Below the pieces are notes generated by a model. That model saw only the letters and a program-made list of their open reading frames with translations, was not told where the DNA came from and searched no databases. A program made the translations under genes and the position numbers. From Terrimonas ferruginea DSM 30193 (GTDB lineage: Bacteria > Bacteroidota > Bacteroidia > Chitinophagales > Chitinophagaceae): a stretch of 64,000 nt of DNA. The stretch is taken from NCBI RefSeq assembly GCF_000425585.1, contig NZ_AUDS01000009.1, positions 275,708 to 339,707 on the forward strand. The letters are read 5' to 3'. Positions 8,731 to 18,119 of this stretch are shown here, one piece after another (position 1 is the first letter of the stretch; every line of letters starts with the position of its first letter).

Positions 8731-10674
8731 ATGAGCGATCGCTACGAAGATTTGCATTTTATCGATACCACAAAAAATGTCTGGAACTATTCGTTGCTGA
8801 CAGCAGAAGACATTGCAAATTTTCAGGCAGGCACACACTACCGGCTTTATCAAAAATTTGGCTCGCGTTCCTGCCAGGTAAATGGAACCTGGGGCGTTTA
8901 TTTTTGTGTGTGGGCGCCGAACGCAACTGAAGTATCCGTTACCGGCAATTTCAATAACTGGGAAAAGCGATCGCATCTTTTAACCGCACGCTGGGATAAA
9001 AGCGGCGTGTGGGAAGGATTCATCCCGGCACTTGGGTTGGGCGAGATCTATAAATATTACATTATCGGATTTGAAGGGCGCGCAACAGAAAAAACAGATC
9101 CCTTTGCCAATTATTGCGAAGTACGCCCATTGACTGCTTCCATCACCTGGGACATGTATTACGATTGGAAAGATGCGGCGTGGATGAAGCAACGCAAAAA
9201 ACGCAACGCACTCGATGCGCCGTGGAGTGTGTATGAGGTGCATCTCGCCAGTTGGCAAAGACCCGATGCATTTGATGAAGAATCATATAATACCTATGAC
9301 CAGATCCGCGAACGCCTGGTTCCGTATGTGAAGGAAATGGGATTTACCCATGTCGAATTCATGCCGGTGATGGAACATCCCTTCGACGGAAGCTGGGGCT
9401 ATCAATGCACCGGTTATTTCGCCGCTACCTCAAGATTCGGCGATCCGCAGGGACTGATGCGGTTGATCGATGCATTTCATGCTGAAAATATCGGTGTCAT
9501 TCTCGATTGGGTGCCTTCGCATTTTCCCTATGATTCACACGGGCTCTTCATGTTCGACGGCACACATACCTATGAGTATGCGGACATGCGCAAAGGTTTT
9601 CATCCTGATTGGAACAGTTATATTTTTAATTATAAACGTGGCGAGGTAAAATCCTTTCTCATCAGCAGTGCACGTTTCTGGTTCGACTATTTTCATATCG
9701 ATGGTATTCGTGTGGATGCGGTGAGCTCGATACTCAAACTTGATTACTCGAGAGAAGAAGGAGAGTGGGAGCCGAATGAATTTGGTGGAAACGGAAATAT
9801 CGAAGCCATTGCCTTCATCCGCGATCTCAATGAAACGATCTATCGCGATTTTCCGGATGTGCAGACTATAGCGGAAGAATCCACCGACTGGCCGGGCGTG
9901 TCGCGGCATACCTGGCACGGAGGCCTGGGATTCGGGATGAAATGGATGATGGGCTGGATGCACGATACACTCGATTACTTTGCACTCGACCCCATCGAAC
10001 GGCGCAATCATCAGCATAAGTTTTCATTCAGCATGATGTATTATTATGATGAAAATTTCATGCTGCCGCTGAGTCACGATGAAGTAGTACATGGCAAGAG
10101 TCCGATGTTGTATAAAATGCCGGGTGATGAATGGCAGAAATTCGCCACGCTGCGCCTGATGTACACGTATATGTGGATGCACCCCGGCGCCAAGCTGCTT
10201 TTCATGGGCAATGAAATAGGACAAACCACCGAATGGAATTATAAGTCGGAACTCAATTGGGGGCTGCTGCAATACCCGTTGCACAAAGGCGTGCAAACCT
10301 GTATAGCCGACCTGAACAGTCTTTTGACGACCGAACCCGCTTTATACGAATACCAGTTCAGGGAAGAAGGGTTCGCCTGGTGCGACCTCAACCATGCGGA
10401 AGAATCGGTCATCAGTTTTATCAGAAAAGGAAAAGACCCCAAAGACGACCTGCTCATCGTCCTCAATATGACACCGGTGGTGCGCAACGACTGGGCCATT
10501 GAGGTAAGTGAAAAGCCTTATTCTGCGGAAATATTCAATAGCGATAAGCCGGTTTACGGAGGAACAGGCGATAGCTACAATCCCGATATCCGCACAGAAA
10601 TCATTGATAAAAAGGCCAAAAAGGTAAGAATATTGGTGAATTTGCCACCGCTGGGTGCCATTGTTCTCAAATAA
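8731..10674 (+). CDS. glgB: 1,4-alpha-glucan branching enzyme
   Basis: This enzyme creates alpha-1,6 branches in glycogen by cutting and transferring alpha-1,4 chains in the cytoplasm. From the ATG at 8731 it has 647 residues. An N-terminal CBM48-like domain covers about 40-140 (FCVWAPNATEVSVTGNFNNW). The GH13 barrel carries the nucleophile D329 in DGIRVDAVSS, the acid/base Glu in TIAEESTDWP (382-383) and the stabiliser D450 in LPLSHDEVVHGK. A C-terminal all-beta domain ends at LPPLGAIVLK. A frame extension to 8686 lacks support. No other glycogen genes are adjacent, though a 4-alpha-glucanotransferase lies at 25240. Confidence 0.95.
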   Translation: MSDRYEDLHFIDTTKNVWNYSLLTAEDIANFQAGTHYRLYQKFGSRSCQVNGTWGVYFCVWAPNATEVSVTGNFNNWEKRSHLLTARWDKSGVWEGFIPALGLGEIYKYYIIGFEGRATEKTDPFANYCEVRPLTASITWDMYYDWKDAAWMKQRKKRNALDAPWSVYEVHLASWQRPDAFDEESYNTYDQIRERLVPYVKEMGFTHVEFMPVMEHPFDGSWGYQCTGYFAATSRFGDPQGLMRLIDAFHAENIGVILDWVPSHFPYDSHGLFMFDGTHTYEYADMRKGFHPDWNSYIFNYKRGEVKSFLISSARFWFDYFHIDGIRVDAVSSILKLDYSREEGEWEPNEFGGNGNIEAIAFIRDLNETIYRDFPDVQTIAEESTDWPGVSRHTWHGGLGFGMKWMMGWMHDTLDYFALDPIERRNHQHKFSFSMMYYYDENFMLPLSHDEVVHGKSPMLYKMPGDEWQKFATLRLMYTYMWMHPGAKLLFMGNEIGQTTEWNYKSELNWGLLQYPLHKGVQTCIADLNSLLTTEPALYEYQFREEGFAWCDLNHAEESVISFIRKGKDPKDDLLIVLNMTPVVRNDWAIEVSEKPYSAEIFNSDKPVYGGTGDSYNPDIRTEIIDKKAKKVRILVNLPPLGAIVLK

Positions 10675-10722
10675 GCGTAAATTGGAATAGATATTGGTAT
10701 AAAATTTAACATCAAAAGACTG

Positions 10723-10751
10723 TTGTGTTTTATATATTAAATCTACCTTTA
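10723..10751 (+). promoter_or_regulatory. Probable promoter of the TPR-protein gene
   Basis: TTG at 10723-10725 is followed after 18 nt by TACCTTTA at 10744-10751, a 7 of 8 match to TAnnTTTG. The ATG at 10791 is 39 nt downstream. Confidence 0.5.
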
Positions 10752-10790
10752 CATGCAGAATCCTATTAAAGACCCAATAATAAATACCCT

Positions 10791-11840
10791 ATGAACCGGA
10801 TTATTCGTCATACTTTATGTGGCATGTTTCTGTTTGCCGCGGTGGAAGCCGGAGCCTCTCCGGTTAATAACAACGACAGCGTTGATTACTATCTTCAAAA
10901 AGGTTTGGTAGAAAAACAAAATGGTCGCCGGCTCGAGTCGTTGAAGCATTTTGAAAAAGCAATCAAGTTCGACAGCAACAGCAAACCTGTGATTACCGAA
11001 CTTGCTTCTGCTTATTATGATCTTCGCCGTTATCCTCAATCACGCGAATTTTATCTCAAGCTGGTAAATATGGGAGAGACTTCGGCTGAAAACTACCGCC
11101 AGGTGGTGCAGTTGTCTTTTAACCTGCGTCAGTTTGACGACGTTATTCTTTATGCAGACAAATGGAAAAAAGTCGATCCTGCTGCACAAACAAGCTTCTA
11201 TCTCGGTAAAATTCACTACGATCGTGAAAATTATGGTGAGGCGATCCGTATGCTGAACCAGGCTGTGAAAGAAGATCCCACCAACGCGGAAGCACCCTAT
11301 ATGATTGCCCGTAGTTATGCAGACATGATGAACTACAAGCAGTCAATTCCGTTTTTCCAGAAAGCGATCGAGCTTGATCCGAAGAAAAACTATTGGATAT
11401 ATGAAATGGCGCTGGTTTACTACGCCATGAATGACGATAAAAATGCACTCAAGTACATGCTCGAAGCCGGTGAAAAAGGCTACAAGCGTGACAATGATTA
11501 CCTGGAGAACCTCGGTATCGCTTACCTGAACGTAGGTAAACTCGACGAAGGTGTTGCCATCATGAAAGAAGTGCTGGTAAGACGCCCGACAGACATGAAC
11601 ATCCTCAACATGGTAGCCGAAGCTTACTATTACAAAGGAAAATTTGATAACGCCATTGAATATTGGGACCAGATGCTGGCGGTTGATAAAACCAATGCAT
11701 CTCCGTTATACATGATTGGTATGGCTTATCAGAAAAAAGGCGAGAAGGAAAAAGGACAACGTCTTTGCGACAAAGCGATTGAAATGGACCCCAGCCTGGC
11801 TTCCCTGAAACAGAAAAAACAATTGATGCCCGGACTTTAA
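10791..11840 (+). CDS. Secreted tetratricopeptide repeat protein
   Basis: This is a 349-residue protein with a signal peptide (MNRIIRHTLCGMFLFAAVEAGAS) and about nine TPR units from residue 30 to the end. Examples are YLQKGLVEKQNGRRLESLKHFEKAIKFDSNS (first unit, about 33-63) and PYMIARSYADMMNYKQSIPFFQKAIELDP further on. TPR arrays are protein-interaction scaffolds, and here the array is presumably periplasmic. Nothing shows the partner. A probable promoter sits at 10723-10751 and a strong terminator at 11871-11900, so this appears to be a single-gene transcript between glgB and the convergent argS. Confidence 0.88.
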   Translation: MNRIIRHTLCGMFLFAAVEAGASPVNNNDSVDYYLQKGLVEKQNGRRLESLKHFEKAIKFDSNSKPVITELASAYYDLRRYPQSREFYLKLVNMGETSAENYRQVVQLSFNLRQFDDVILYADKWKKVDPAAQTSFYLGKIHYDRENYGEAIRMLNQAVKEDPTNAEAPYMIARSYADMMNYKQSIPFFQKAIELDPKKNYWIYEMALVYYAMNDDKNALKYMLEAGEKGYKRDNDYLENLGIAYLNVGKLDEGVAIMKEVLVRRPTDMNILNMVAEAYYYKGKFDNAIEYWDQMLAVDKTNASPLYMIGMAYQKKGEKEKGQRLCDKAIEMDPSLASLKQKKQLMPGL

Positions 11841-11870
11841 TAACGTCGCTTCATTCTAACAAAATAGAAA

Positions 11871-11900
11871 AGCGTCTGCAGGTAACTGTAGACGCTTTTT
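11871..11900. terminator. Bidirectional terminator between the TPR gene and argS
   Basis: An 11-bp stem with one G-T pair (AGCGTCTGCAG with CTGTAGACGCT) and a GTAA loop has T-runs on both strands. It lies between two convergent genes. Confidence 0.85.
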
Positions 11901-11922
11901 CATTGCCCGGGTTTTTATAACC

Positions 11923-13824
11923 TTACATTCGTTCCGGTACGCGGATGCCAAGCAATCCCATGGCGCCGGCTATGGTATGCCCGGTTAGTTCGCTGATACG
12001 CAGACGCAATTGTTTTTTTGATTCCGACTCCGCTTTCAATACGCGGTGGTCTGCGATAAAGGAATTATAAGTCTTCGCTACCAGGAATACATAATTCGCG
12101 ATGAGCGAAGGGCTTTGTTCCTGGCGGGCCTGATCGAGCGTATGACTGTATTGTTCGAGTAATACAATGAGTTCTTTTTCTTTCGGAAGCAATGTTTCCT
12201 CCATGCGCGGACCTGCCGCCGGCTCTTCTTTACGCAAAATAGAGCGGATACGCGCGTGCGTATACTGAATGAACGGACCGGTAAAACCGTGGAAGTCGAT
12301 ACTTTCTTCCGGGTTAAAGATCATGCGTTTTTTCGGATCAACACGGAGCAGGAAAAATTTCAAAGCTCCAAGCGCCAGCGTATCATACAATTCATTCAGC
12401 TCGCCGGGATTAAAGTCCTGTACTTTTCCTAACTCTTCGGTTTTGGCTTTGGCGACGTTCTTGAGTTCAGCAATGATGTCGTCGGCATCTACCACATTTC
12501 CTTCACGTGTTTTCATACGGCCATCGGGAAGTTCCACCATGCCATAGCTCAGGTGCAAAACGCCGTCTGCATAAGGCTTTTCAAGTTTCTGCAGGATCAA
12601 TTGCAGTACTTTCATGTGATAGATCTGCTCATCCGCGATCACATAAAGACTCTGGTCATAATGAAAGTCTTCATACTTTTTATCGGCGAGTCCAATGTCT
12701 TGCGTGATATAAACGGACGTGCCATCTTTACGAAGGACAAGTTTTTCATCGAGGCCGTCGGCTGTCAGGTCGATCCATACGCTGCCGTCGGGTTTGCGGT
12801 AGAAAACGCCTTTCTTCAAACCGTCTTCCACAAATTCTTTTCCGAGCAGATAGGTCTCGCTTTCAAAATAATTTTTATCGAAATCGCTGCCGATCACTTT
12901 GTAAGTTTCCGCAAAACCTTCGTATACCCAGTTGTTCATTTTGAACCACAGGGCGCGTACTTCGGGGTCGCCATTTTCCCAGTCGATCAGCATTTGCTGC
13001 GTGATCTTCATGAAAGGGCTGTGTTTGCGCGCGAGTTCTTTCAGTTGATCGAGTGTTTTGTCGGCTTCTTTTTCTTTTCCTTCTTCGCCTTGCAGTTGGT
13101 GATAGATGCCGGTGAGTCTGGCGGCTTCTGCTTTGTCTGCTTCGGCTTCAATGCCGCTGGTGTCGCCGGCTAACAGGGCTTTTAAAAGTTCTGCTGCCTG
13201 CGCCTTGATGGTATTCTCCGCTTTTACATAATAGTCGCCTACGAAATGATCGGGTTTGATACCGGTTGATTCCGGTGTGGCGCCGTCACTAAGATATTTC
13301 CAGCCTGCCATGGATTTGCAGATATGGATGCCGCGGTCGTTAAGGATAGCGGTTTTAAATACTTCATGGCCGGTCTGCTTCAGGATTTCGGCAACACTCC
13401 AGCCAAGGAAATTATTCCGGAGGTGACCAAGGTGAAGCGGCTTGTTGGTATTCGGTGAAGAGTATTCAACTATTACTTTACGGCCATTGGAGGGTTGGTG
13501 GCCAGGGTTTTTGTCCTGGTAGCTGGTATCGAGATATCCCAGCCAATAGGCGTCCGCAATCACCAGGTTGAGAAACCCTTTGATCACATTGAAACCCTGA
13601 AAAAGTGCAGGGTGGGTGGTAGCCAGGTGCTGACCGATTGCCTGTCCGATCTGTTCAGGAGATTGTCGCAATTGTTTCACGAAAGAAAACAATACCAGGG
13701 TATAATCTCCTTCGAATTCGGGTTTAGTGGTATTAATGGTCAGGTCTTTTTCGGCAAAATCCTGTCCGTACACGTCTTTCAGCGCTGCGGTAATAAGGGG
13801 TTTGATGGTCGTAGTTACACCCAT
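11923..13824 (-). CDS. argS: Arginyl-tRNA synthetase
   Basis: This class I aminoacyl-tRNA synthetase charges tRNA-Arg with arginine. It has 633 residues. The N-terminal Add-1 domain spans about 1-110. The Rossmann catalytic domain carries the HIGH motif as HLGHLRNN at 131-138 and the KMSKS-equivalent loop as GRMKTREG. The C-terminal DALR anticodon-binding helix bundle ends at GLLGIRVPERM. The ATG at 13824 gives the usual N-terminus, and a TATCTTTG -7 box sits at 13844-13851. A Lys/Glu-rich insertion near residues 220-260 (EGEEGKEKEADKTLDQ) is a loop also found in other Bacteroidota ArgS proteins, from memory. Confidence 0.96.
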   Translation of the reverse strand: MGVTTTIKPLITAALKDVYGQDFAEKDLTINTTKPEFEGDYTLVLFSFVKQLRQSPEQIGQAIGQHLATTHPALFQGFNVIKGFLNLVIADAYWLGYLDTSYQDKNPGHQPSNGRKVIVEYSSPNTNKPLHLGHLRNNFLGWSVAEILKQTGHEVFKTAILNDRGIHICKSMAGWKYLSDGATPESTGIKPDHFVGDYYVKAENTIKAQAAELLKALLAGDTSGIEAEADKAEAARLTGIYHQLQGEEGKEKEADKTLDQLKELARKHSPFMKITQQMLIDWENGDPEVRALWFKMNNWVYEGFAETYKVIGSDFDKNYFESETYLLGKEFVEDGLKKGVFYRKPDGSVWIDLTADGLDEKLVLRKDGTSVYITQDIGLADKKYEDFHYDQSLYVIADEQIYHMKVLQLILQKLEKPYADGVLHLSYGMVELPDGRMKTREGNVVDADDIIAELKNVAKAKTEELGKVQDFNPGELNELYDTLALGALKFFLLRVDPKKRMIFNPEESIDFHGFTGPFIQYTHARIRSILRKEEPAAGPRMEETLLPKEKELIVLLEQYSHTLDQARQEQSPSLIANYVFLVAKTYNSFIADHRVLKAESESKKQLRLRISELTGHTIAGAMGLLGIRVPERM

Positions 13825-13843
13825 TCGTTCTGTTTTTTGGTCA

Positions 13844-13851
13844 CAAAGATA
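13844..13851 (-). promoter_or_regulatory. -7 box (TATCTTTG) for argS
   Basis: A full TAnnTTTG match on the minus strand, 19 nt before the argS ATG. No clear TTG at -33. Confidence 0.55.
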
Positions 13852-13869
13852 GGGTTGAGAAAAATGTAA

Positions 13870-14027
13870 TCCGCCTTTGGCGGAATGTGAAAATGTGCAA
13901 ATGTGAAAATTAAGACCCGTTTTGGCTTTAAATCAATTGAGTTACAAAGACTGGCTCAACGATTGAATCAGCGTTCTCCCCATTTCCACATTTTCACATT
14001 TACACATTTTGCGACGTAGTCGCAAAA
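13870..14027. repeat. Composite element with inverted octamer arrays and terminal hairpins
   Basis: The left end is a small hairpin (TCCGCC-TTT-GGCGGA, 13870-13884), then aaatgtga-type octamers (13884-13910). After about 70 nt come the same octamers in inverted orientation (13981-14010, units of the type CATTTNCA), overlapping a 9-bp hairpin (TTTTGCGAC-GTA-GTCGCAAAA, 14007-14027). It fills most of the gap between argS and the double-VOC gene. No open reading frame is supported inside. Confidence 0.75.
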
Positions 14028-14122
14028 CACCCTGCAAACAGTCACAAACGCACCCGCCTGTACCGGAAAAGGCGCACTATTTTTGGATGGACAAAGCATC
14101 GATCACAACTAAATTGAAAATT

Positions 14123-14959
14123 ATGGCTGCTCCTCTTTATCCCTGTATATGGTTCAATGGTGATGCCGCAATGGCGGTACAGCGCTATGTCTCTGTTTTT
14201 CCGGATGCAAAAATCACCACTGAAACGCCGATGGTTACGATGTTCCGCATCGCCAATCAATCGTTCATGACCTTGAACGGTGGCCCGCAGTTCAGTCCCA
14301 ATCCTTCGATATCGTTCTACGTCACTTTTCCGGATACAGCCGTATTGGAAGAAGTATGGAAACAACTGGCTGCCGATGGCCACGTATTGATGCCGCTGGA
14401 CAAATACGACTGGAGCCCGCGGTACGGCTGGTTGCAGGATGCCTGGGGTGTTAACTGGCAATTGACCGTTGCCGACGGAAAACAGGGCTACAGCATTACA
14501 CCCTTATTGATGTTTTGCGGAGAACACCAGAACCAGGCCGGGCAGGCAATCGACTACTATCAACAACTCTTTCCTGCCAGCAGCGTCGATTTTGTGATGA
14601 ATTATCAGCCTGGTCAATCAAAAATGGGTGAAGGCATCGTGCATGCAATCTTCCATTTGGCCGGCAGTCCTTTCAGAGCCATGGACAGCGCGGTGGAACA
14701 GCCGTTTACTTTCAGCGAGGGGCTATCGTTGGTGGTGAATTGCGACACGCAGGAGGAAATCGATCATTATTGGGAACAATTGACGGATGGCGGTCAGGAA
14801 AGCCAATGCGGCTGGTGCCGCGATCGCTTCGGCGTATGGTGGCAGGTAGTGCCGTCCGTATTGGGTCAACTGATGACCGATCCGGTACGCGCACCAAGGG
14901 TAATGCAGGCACTGCTCAAGATGAAGAAATTTGATATCGGTGTGCTGGAAAGGGCATGA
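14123..14959 (+). CDS. Tandem VOC-domain protein (PhnB / 3-dmu-9_3-mt like)
   Basis: This is a 278-residue protein made of two vicinal-oxygen-chelate modules of the PhnB-like type. The first covers about 1-130 (YPCIWFNGDAAMAVQRYVSVFPDAK, with GWLQDAWGVNWQL) and the second about 135-270 (TPLLMFCGEHQNQAGQAIDYYQQLFP, with DRFGVWWQVVP). These families are often annotated as demethylmenaquinone-methyltransferase-like, but most are of unknown function. Metal-ligand residues of true glyoxalases are not obvious. The start at 14123 begins directly with the first beta-strand; an ATG at 14087 would add 12 residues without domain support. The gene stands alone. Confidence 0.9.
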   Translation: MAAPLYPCIWFNGDAAMAVQRYVSVFPDAKITTETPMVTMFRIANQSFMTLNGGPQFSPNPSISFYVTFPDTAVLEEVWKQLAADGHVLMPLDKYDWSPRYGWLQDAWGVNWQLTVADGKQGYSITPLLMFCGEHQNQAGQAIDYYQQLFPASSVDFVMNYQPGQSKMGEGIVHAIFHLAGSPFRAMDSAVEQPFTFSEGLSLVVNCDTQEEIDHYWEQLTDGGQESQCGWCRDRFGVWWQVVPSVLGQLMTDPVRAPRVMQALLKMKKFDIGVLERA

Positions 14960-15073
14960 TGTATGATCCGGGTATATCTTTTCATGCGCCGGTATTGTCG
15001 GCGTGAAAGCTTCGTGCCCGGTTTTGATTTCGGTTGTTAACAACCATGAGGGCATATGAATCCTGGTTAAGTG

Positions 15074-15892
15074 CTATTCTTCCAACCCGGCGGGCGGAGC
15101 GGGGATGGTAAATAATAATTGCGTGCCACTGCCGGGATACGACTCGAGTTGCATCGTTCCGCCTATTAATTTTATCCGTGATTGTAAATTGCGGAGTCCG
15201 CTTTTTCCACCTTTCCGGTAAGCTTCGCTGGTGAGATCATTCATCGAAAAACCTTTTCCATCGTCATTGATGCTGATCTCCAGACGGCAGTGCGAATAGC
15301 TCAATTGCAGACGTACATTCCGGGCATTGGCATGTTTAAGAATATTGTTAAAGGCTTCCTGTATTAAACGCAATACCACGATTTCCTTTTTGTTATCCAG
15401 ATGAACAGGTTCTCCCCGGGTGCAAAACTCGATACGACACGCGCCCAGTTGTTCGATCCTTTCTACTTCCGCCTGCAGGGCAGATAAAAAACCACGGCTT
15501 TCCAATACATCCGTATTCCAGCTTTTCGCCAGTTGCGATACCTGCCTGCTCACATTATCCAGCGACAATAAAGAGTTGTTCAGTTCTGCCTGATCTCCGG
15601 CATTGAGACGGCTTCTGAAGCCATTTAAATGCAATTTCACCAGTGTCAGTGAAAGATTGACGTTATCATGCAGTTCCCTTGCCAGATAAGCGAAGGTTTC
15701 CTCCTGTACCGCTAACTGCAGGCGTAACGACTGCTGGTCGTGCAATGAATGAATGGCGGATAACAATTCCGAATGTTTTAATTGCTTTCTTCTGTGCAAA
15801 AACAAAAGCACCAAAACAAGCACCAACAGAAAAAGAAGCAGCACAGTTATTATCAGCAAAAACAAACTCATATCTGCATACGTATGCTCCAT
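15074..15892 (-). CDS. Orphan NarL-type sensor histidine kinase
   Basis: This is a 272-residue membrane kinase with a single N-terminal transmembrane segment (about 8-32, Leu/Val-rich) and no recognisable sensor domain outside it. A HisKA_3 dimerisation domain carries the phospho-acceptor in FAYLARELHDNVNLSLTLV (about residue 75). The HATPase_c domain follows with LIQEAFNNILKHANA, INDDGKGF and SGLRNLQSRI. The start at 15892 is preferred because the longer frame adds a low-complexity stretch without an initiation context. No NarL-type regulator is adjacent, so the partner is encoded elsewhere. Confidence 0.88.
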   Translation of the reverse strand: MEHTYADMSLFLLIITVLLLFLLVLVLVLLFLHRRKQLKHSELLSAIHSLHDQQSLRLQLAVQEETFAYLARELHDNVNLSLTLVKLHLNGFRSRLNAGDQAELNNSLLSLDNVSRQVSQLAKSWNTDVLESRGFLSALQAEVERIEQLGACRIEFCTRGEPVHLDNKKEIVVLRLIQEAFNNILKHANARNVRLQLSYSHCRLEISINDDGKGFSMNDLTSEAYRKGGKSGLRNLQSRIKLIGGTMQLESYPGSGTQLLFTIPAPPAGLEE

Positions 15893-16130
15893 ATAAATAG
15901 TATTAATGTGACGCAATACCGGATATGCTGTAAAGCGAAAATAAAAAGAAAAAGAAGGTAAAGCCGTAGAATAAGTATTTAAGTTGTAGAAAACGGTAAT
16001 AGAAAAAAACGTCTTTTTCAGGAGGTTTTTCCCTTGCTTTTGCCCCATCGCCGTAGTTAGTTTTGCTCAACACCACTCGTGTCACGGGAAAGCCGAAAAC
16101 CGGTCATCTAACAGAGTAGGCACAAAAAAT

Positions 16131-16760
16131 ATGTTTATTATGAAAGGCTTTATTGCGTTCGTCCTGACGGCTTTGTTATCTATCACATTACCTGTTCATG
16201 CGCAGGACGCAAAAGAAAAACCCTTCTCGTTTACCGTCGCCGGAATAACCATCACCGGCACTTATTCGGAAGGTGCTCTTTACAAAACATCCAAAGGCGG
16301 GGTCAATATTCTTTGGGGACTTGTCAGTTGGGGCAGCAGCGAAACAACCGAATGCCGGTCGGGAAATGGTATCTGCCGTATTGAAACAATTGTCAACCTT
16401 TCCGGACCCGGCGTAAAAACCTCGCAAAAAGGAGAGACCTGTTTCGAAGAAATTAAAACCTGGGTATCCGATCAGTTTCCGATCGTTATTTCTGTAGACA
16501 AAGACCAGCGGATACATTTTAGTCTGGATGTAGATCAGCTTCCGCTTTCGTCCAAAATGCGTTACGAATCGGATGTCTATCACCAGGATACACCTATACT
16601 GCTCGGGCCGGAACTGACACGCTATCTCGGCTTATACGACGGCCCGGAAGAAATGGGTTACCTGGTCCCGGCGGGAGACTACCTGCTTCAAAAAGATGGC
16701 AGAATACGATCCTGGTCCTGGCAAATTCCCGCCGTTCCTGACCAAAATGAATATGACTGA
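16131..16760 (+). CDS. Secreted protein of unknown function
   Basis: This is a 209-residue protein (206 from the second ATG at 16140) with a clear signal peptide, MKGFIAFVLTALLSITLPVHAQ. I do not recognise a family. The mature part is beta-rich and contains three Cys (in TECRSGNGICRIE and GETCFEE), which could form a disulfide in the periplasm. It has no membrane segment and ends with a Trp/Ser patch (RSWSWQIPAVP). It stands between the divergent orphan kinase and the LptF/G gene; no operon link is visible. Coding character is supported by the signal peptide and regular composition. Confidence 0.7.
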   Translation: MFIMKGFIAFVLTALLSITLPVHAQDAKEKPFSFTVAGITITGTYSEGALYKTSKGGVNILWGLVSWGSSETTECRSGNGICRIETIVNLSGPGVKTSQKGETCFEEIKTWVSDQFPIVISVDKDQRIHFSLDVDQLPLSSKMRYESDVYHQDTPILLGPELTRYLGLYDGPEEMGYLVPAGDYLLQKDGRIRSWSWQIPAVPDQNEYD

Positions 16761-16948
16761 CAACACCCGTATCAGTCTGAGGTGACGGACAAGTTATTTT
16801 AAGTTCTTTGACATAACACCAGCTGGCTGAAATGTCTGAAAGCGAAGGCCTGAGGTTGCCGAACCTGATCAAAGCCCTTTCTCCCCGGGGAAAGTCCGGA
16901 TCAGCAGCCTCTGCCGACGCTTTAGGAGTATCACAACACATTTTCGCC

Positions 16949-16956
16949 TACTTTTG
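16949..16956 (+). promoter_or_regulatory. -7 box (TACTTTTG) for the LptF/G gene
   Basis: A full TAnnTTTG match 31 nt before the ATG at 16988. The -33 element is not clear. Confidence 0.45.
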
Positions 16957-16987
16957 AGCCCGGAAAAGTAAAAAGACGCCGACGGGC

Positions 16988-18082
16988 ATGAAAAAAATCG
17001 ACTGGTACATATTACGAAAGCTGCTGACTGCCTTCTTTTTCTGTATGCTGCTATTTACCGTGGTAGCAGTAGCTGTTGACAGCAGTGAAAAAACAGACGA
17101 TTTTGTAAAAACTGGTCTCAGTACCTGGGATATCATAAAAAAGTATTACCTCGGTTTTGTTCCCTGGATCTGGGGTTTACTGTTCCCGCTCTTCGTTTTT
17201 ATCGCAGTAATATTTATCACCAGTAAAATGGCCGGTAAGTCGGAAGTAATTGCGATTCTTGCGAGCGGCACCAGTTACAACCGCTTCCTGCGCCCTTATA
17301 TCGTAGGGGGAATTTTTCTGGCAAGCATCCTTTGGGTAGGAAGCCGCTACCTGATCCCGAAGGCTAATTCCATCCGCGGAGAATTTCAGACCGAATACAT
17401 CGATAAAAACGACCGGAGCAAAAAGAACCAGGAGGTTTGCCCTGATTGCTACTTTTTACGCATCGACAGCAACACTTACGTGGGTATTAAAGATTATGAT
17501 GCAACCACCCATACTGCCAACCGTTTTTTTCTGGACCGGACAAAAAATAACCAGGTCGTCTATAACCTACGCGCTTACAGTTTGAAATGGGATACCGCTT
17601 CAAAAAAATGGACGGCCATTACGGTAACGGAACGCAGAGTCGACAGCATCGGAGAACGCATCACCCAGTATCCGGAACTCATCGTCAACCTGCAGATCAA
17701 ACCTGAGGAACTGATCAAGGACGAATACCTGAAGGAAAAACTGACGACGCCGGAACTGACGAAATTCATCGCCCGGCAGGAACTACGTGCGAATGAGGGG
17801 TTGAGCGCACTGAAAGTTGAACGGTACAGACGCAGTGCCACCGCTTTTTCTGTTGTGCTGCTGACCTTGATCGGTGCTGTTATTGCCAGCCGTAAAACGC
17901 GTGGAGGAAGCGGCATGCACCTCGCCTTGGGGATTATCATCGCTGCACTTTTCATTGTGTCGGACCGGTTCTCAACAGTATTTGCAACGAAGGGCAGTTT
18001 CCCGCCTTTGCTGGCCGCCTGGGTACCCAATATCGCTTTCGCTACCGTTGCTTATTGGCTCTACCGCAAAGCGCCAAAATAA
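16988..18082 (+). CDS. LptF/LptG family permease
   Basis: This is a 364-residue inner-membrane permease of the YjgP/YjgQ family. With LptB it would power transfer of lipopolysaccharide from the inner membrane to the periplasmic LptC-LptA bridge. Three N-terminal membrane helices (about 15-33, 54-80 and 99-118) precede a periplasmic jellyroll domain (about 130-270), and three C-terminal helices follow (about 282-300, 307-326 and 335-355). The opening MKKIDWYILRKLLTAFFF is typical. Whether it is the F or G subunit cannot be decided by eye; Bacteroidota usually encode both at separate sites. Confidence 0.92.
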   Translation: MKKIDWYILRKLLTAFFFCMLLFTVVAVAVDSSEKTDDFVKTGLSTWDIIKKYYLGFVPWIWGLLFPLFVFIAVIFITSKMAGKSEVIAILASGTSYNRFLRPYIVGGIFLASILWVGSRYLIPKANSIRGEFQTEYIDKNDRSKKNQEVCPDCYFLRIDSNTYVGIKDYDATTHTANRFFLDRTKNNQVVYNLRAYSLKWDTASKKWTAITVTERRVDSIGERITQYPELIVNLQIKPEELIKDEYLKEKLTTPELTKFIARQELRANEGLSALKVERYRRSATAFSVVLLTLIGAVIASRKTRGGSGMHLALGIIIAALFIVSDRFSTVFATKGSFPPLLAAWVPNIAFATVAYWLYRKAPK

Positions 18083-18106
18083 TGCTGGCAAGGCTCGTCA
18101 ATTTTA

Positions 18107-18114
18107 TTACTTTG
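18107..18114 (+). promoter_or_regulatory. -7-like box for pdeM
   Basis: TTACTTTG matches TAnnTTTG in 7 of 8 positions and ends only 5 nt before the ATG at 18120, which would give a leaderless or nearly leaderless mRNA. Confidence 0.35.
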
Positions 18115-18119
18115 CAAAC

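Noticed and set aside
11871-11900. Attenuator for argS
   Set aside because: It lies past the 3' end of argS, not in its leader, and fits a shared terminator of two convergent genes.
17874-18119. Upstream extension of pdeM
   Set aside because: It overlaps the 3' end of the LptF/G gene by about 200 nt; PdeM homology starts at the ATG at 18120.
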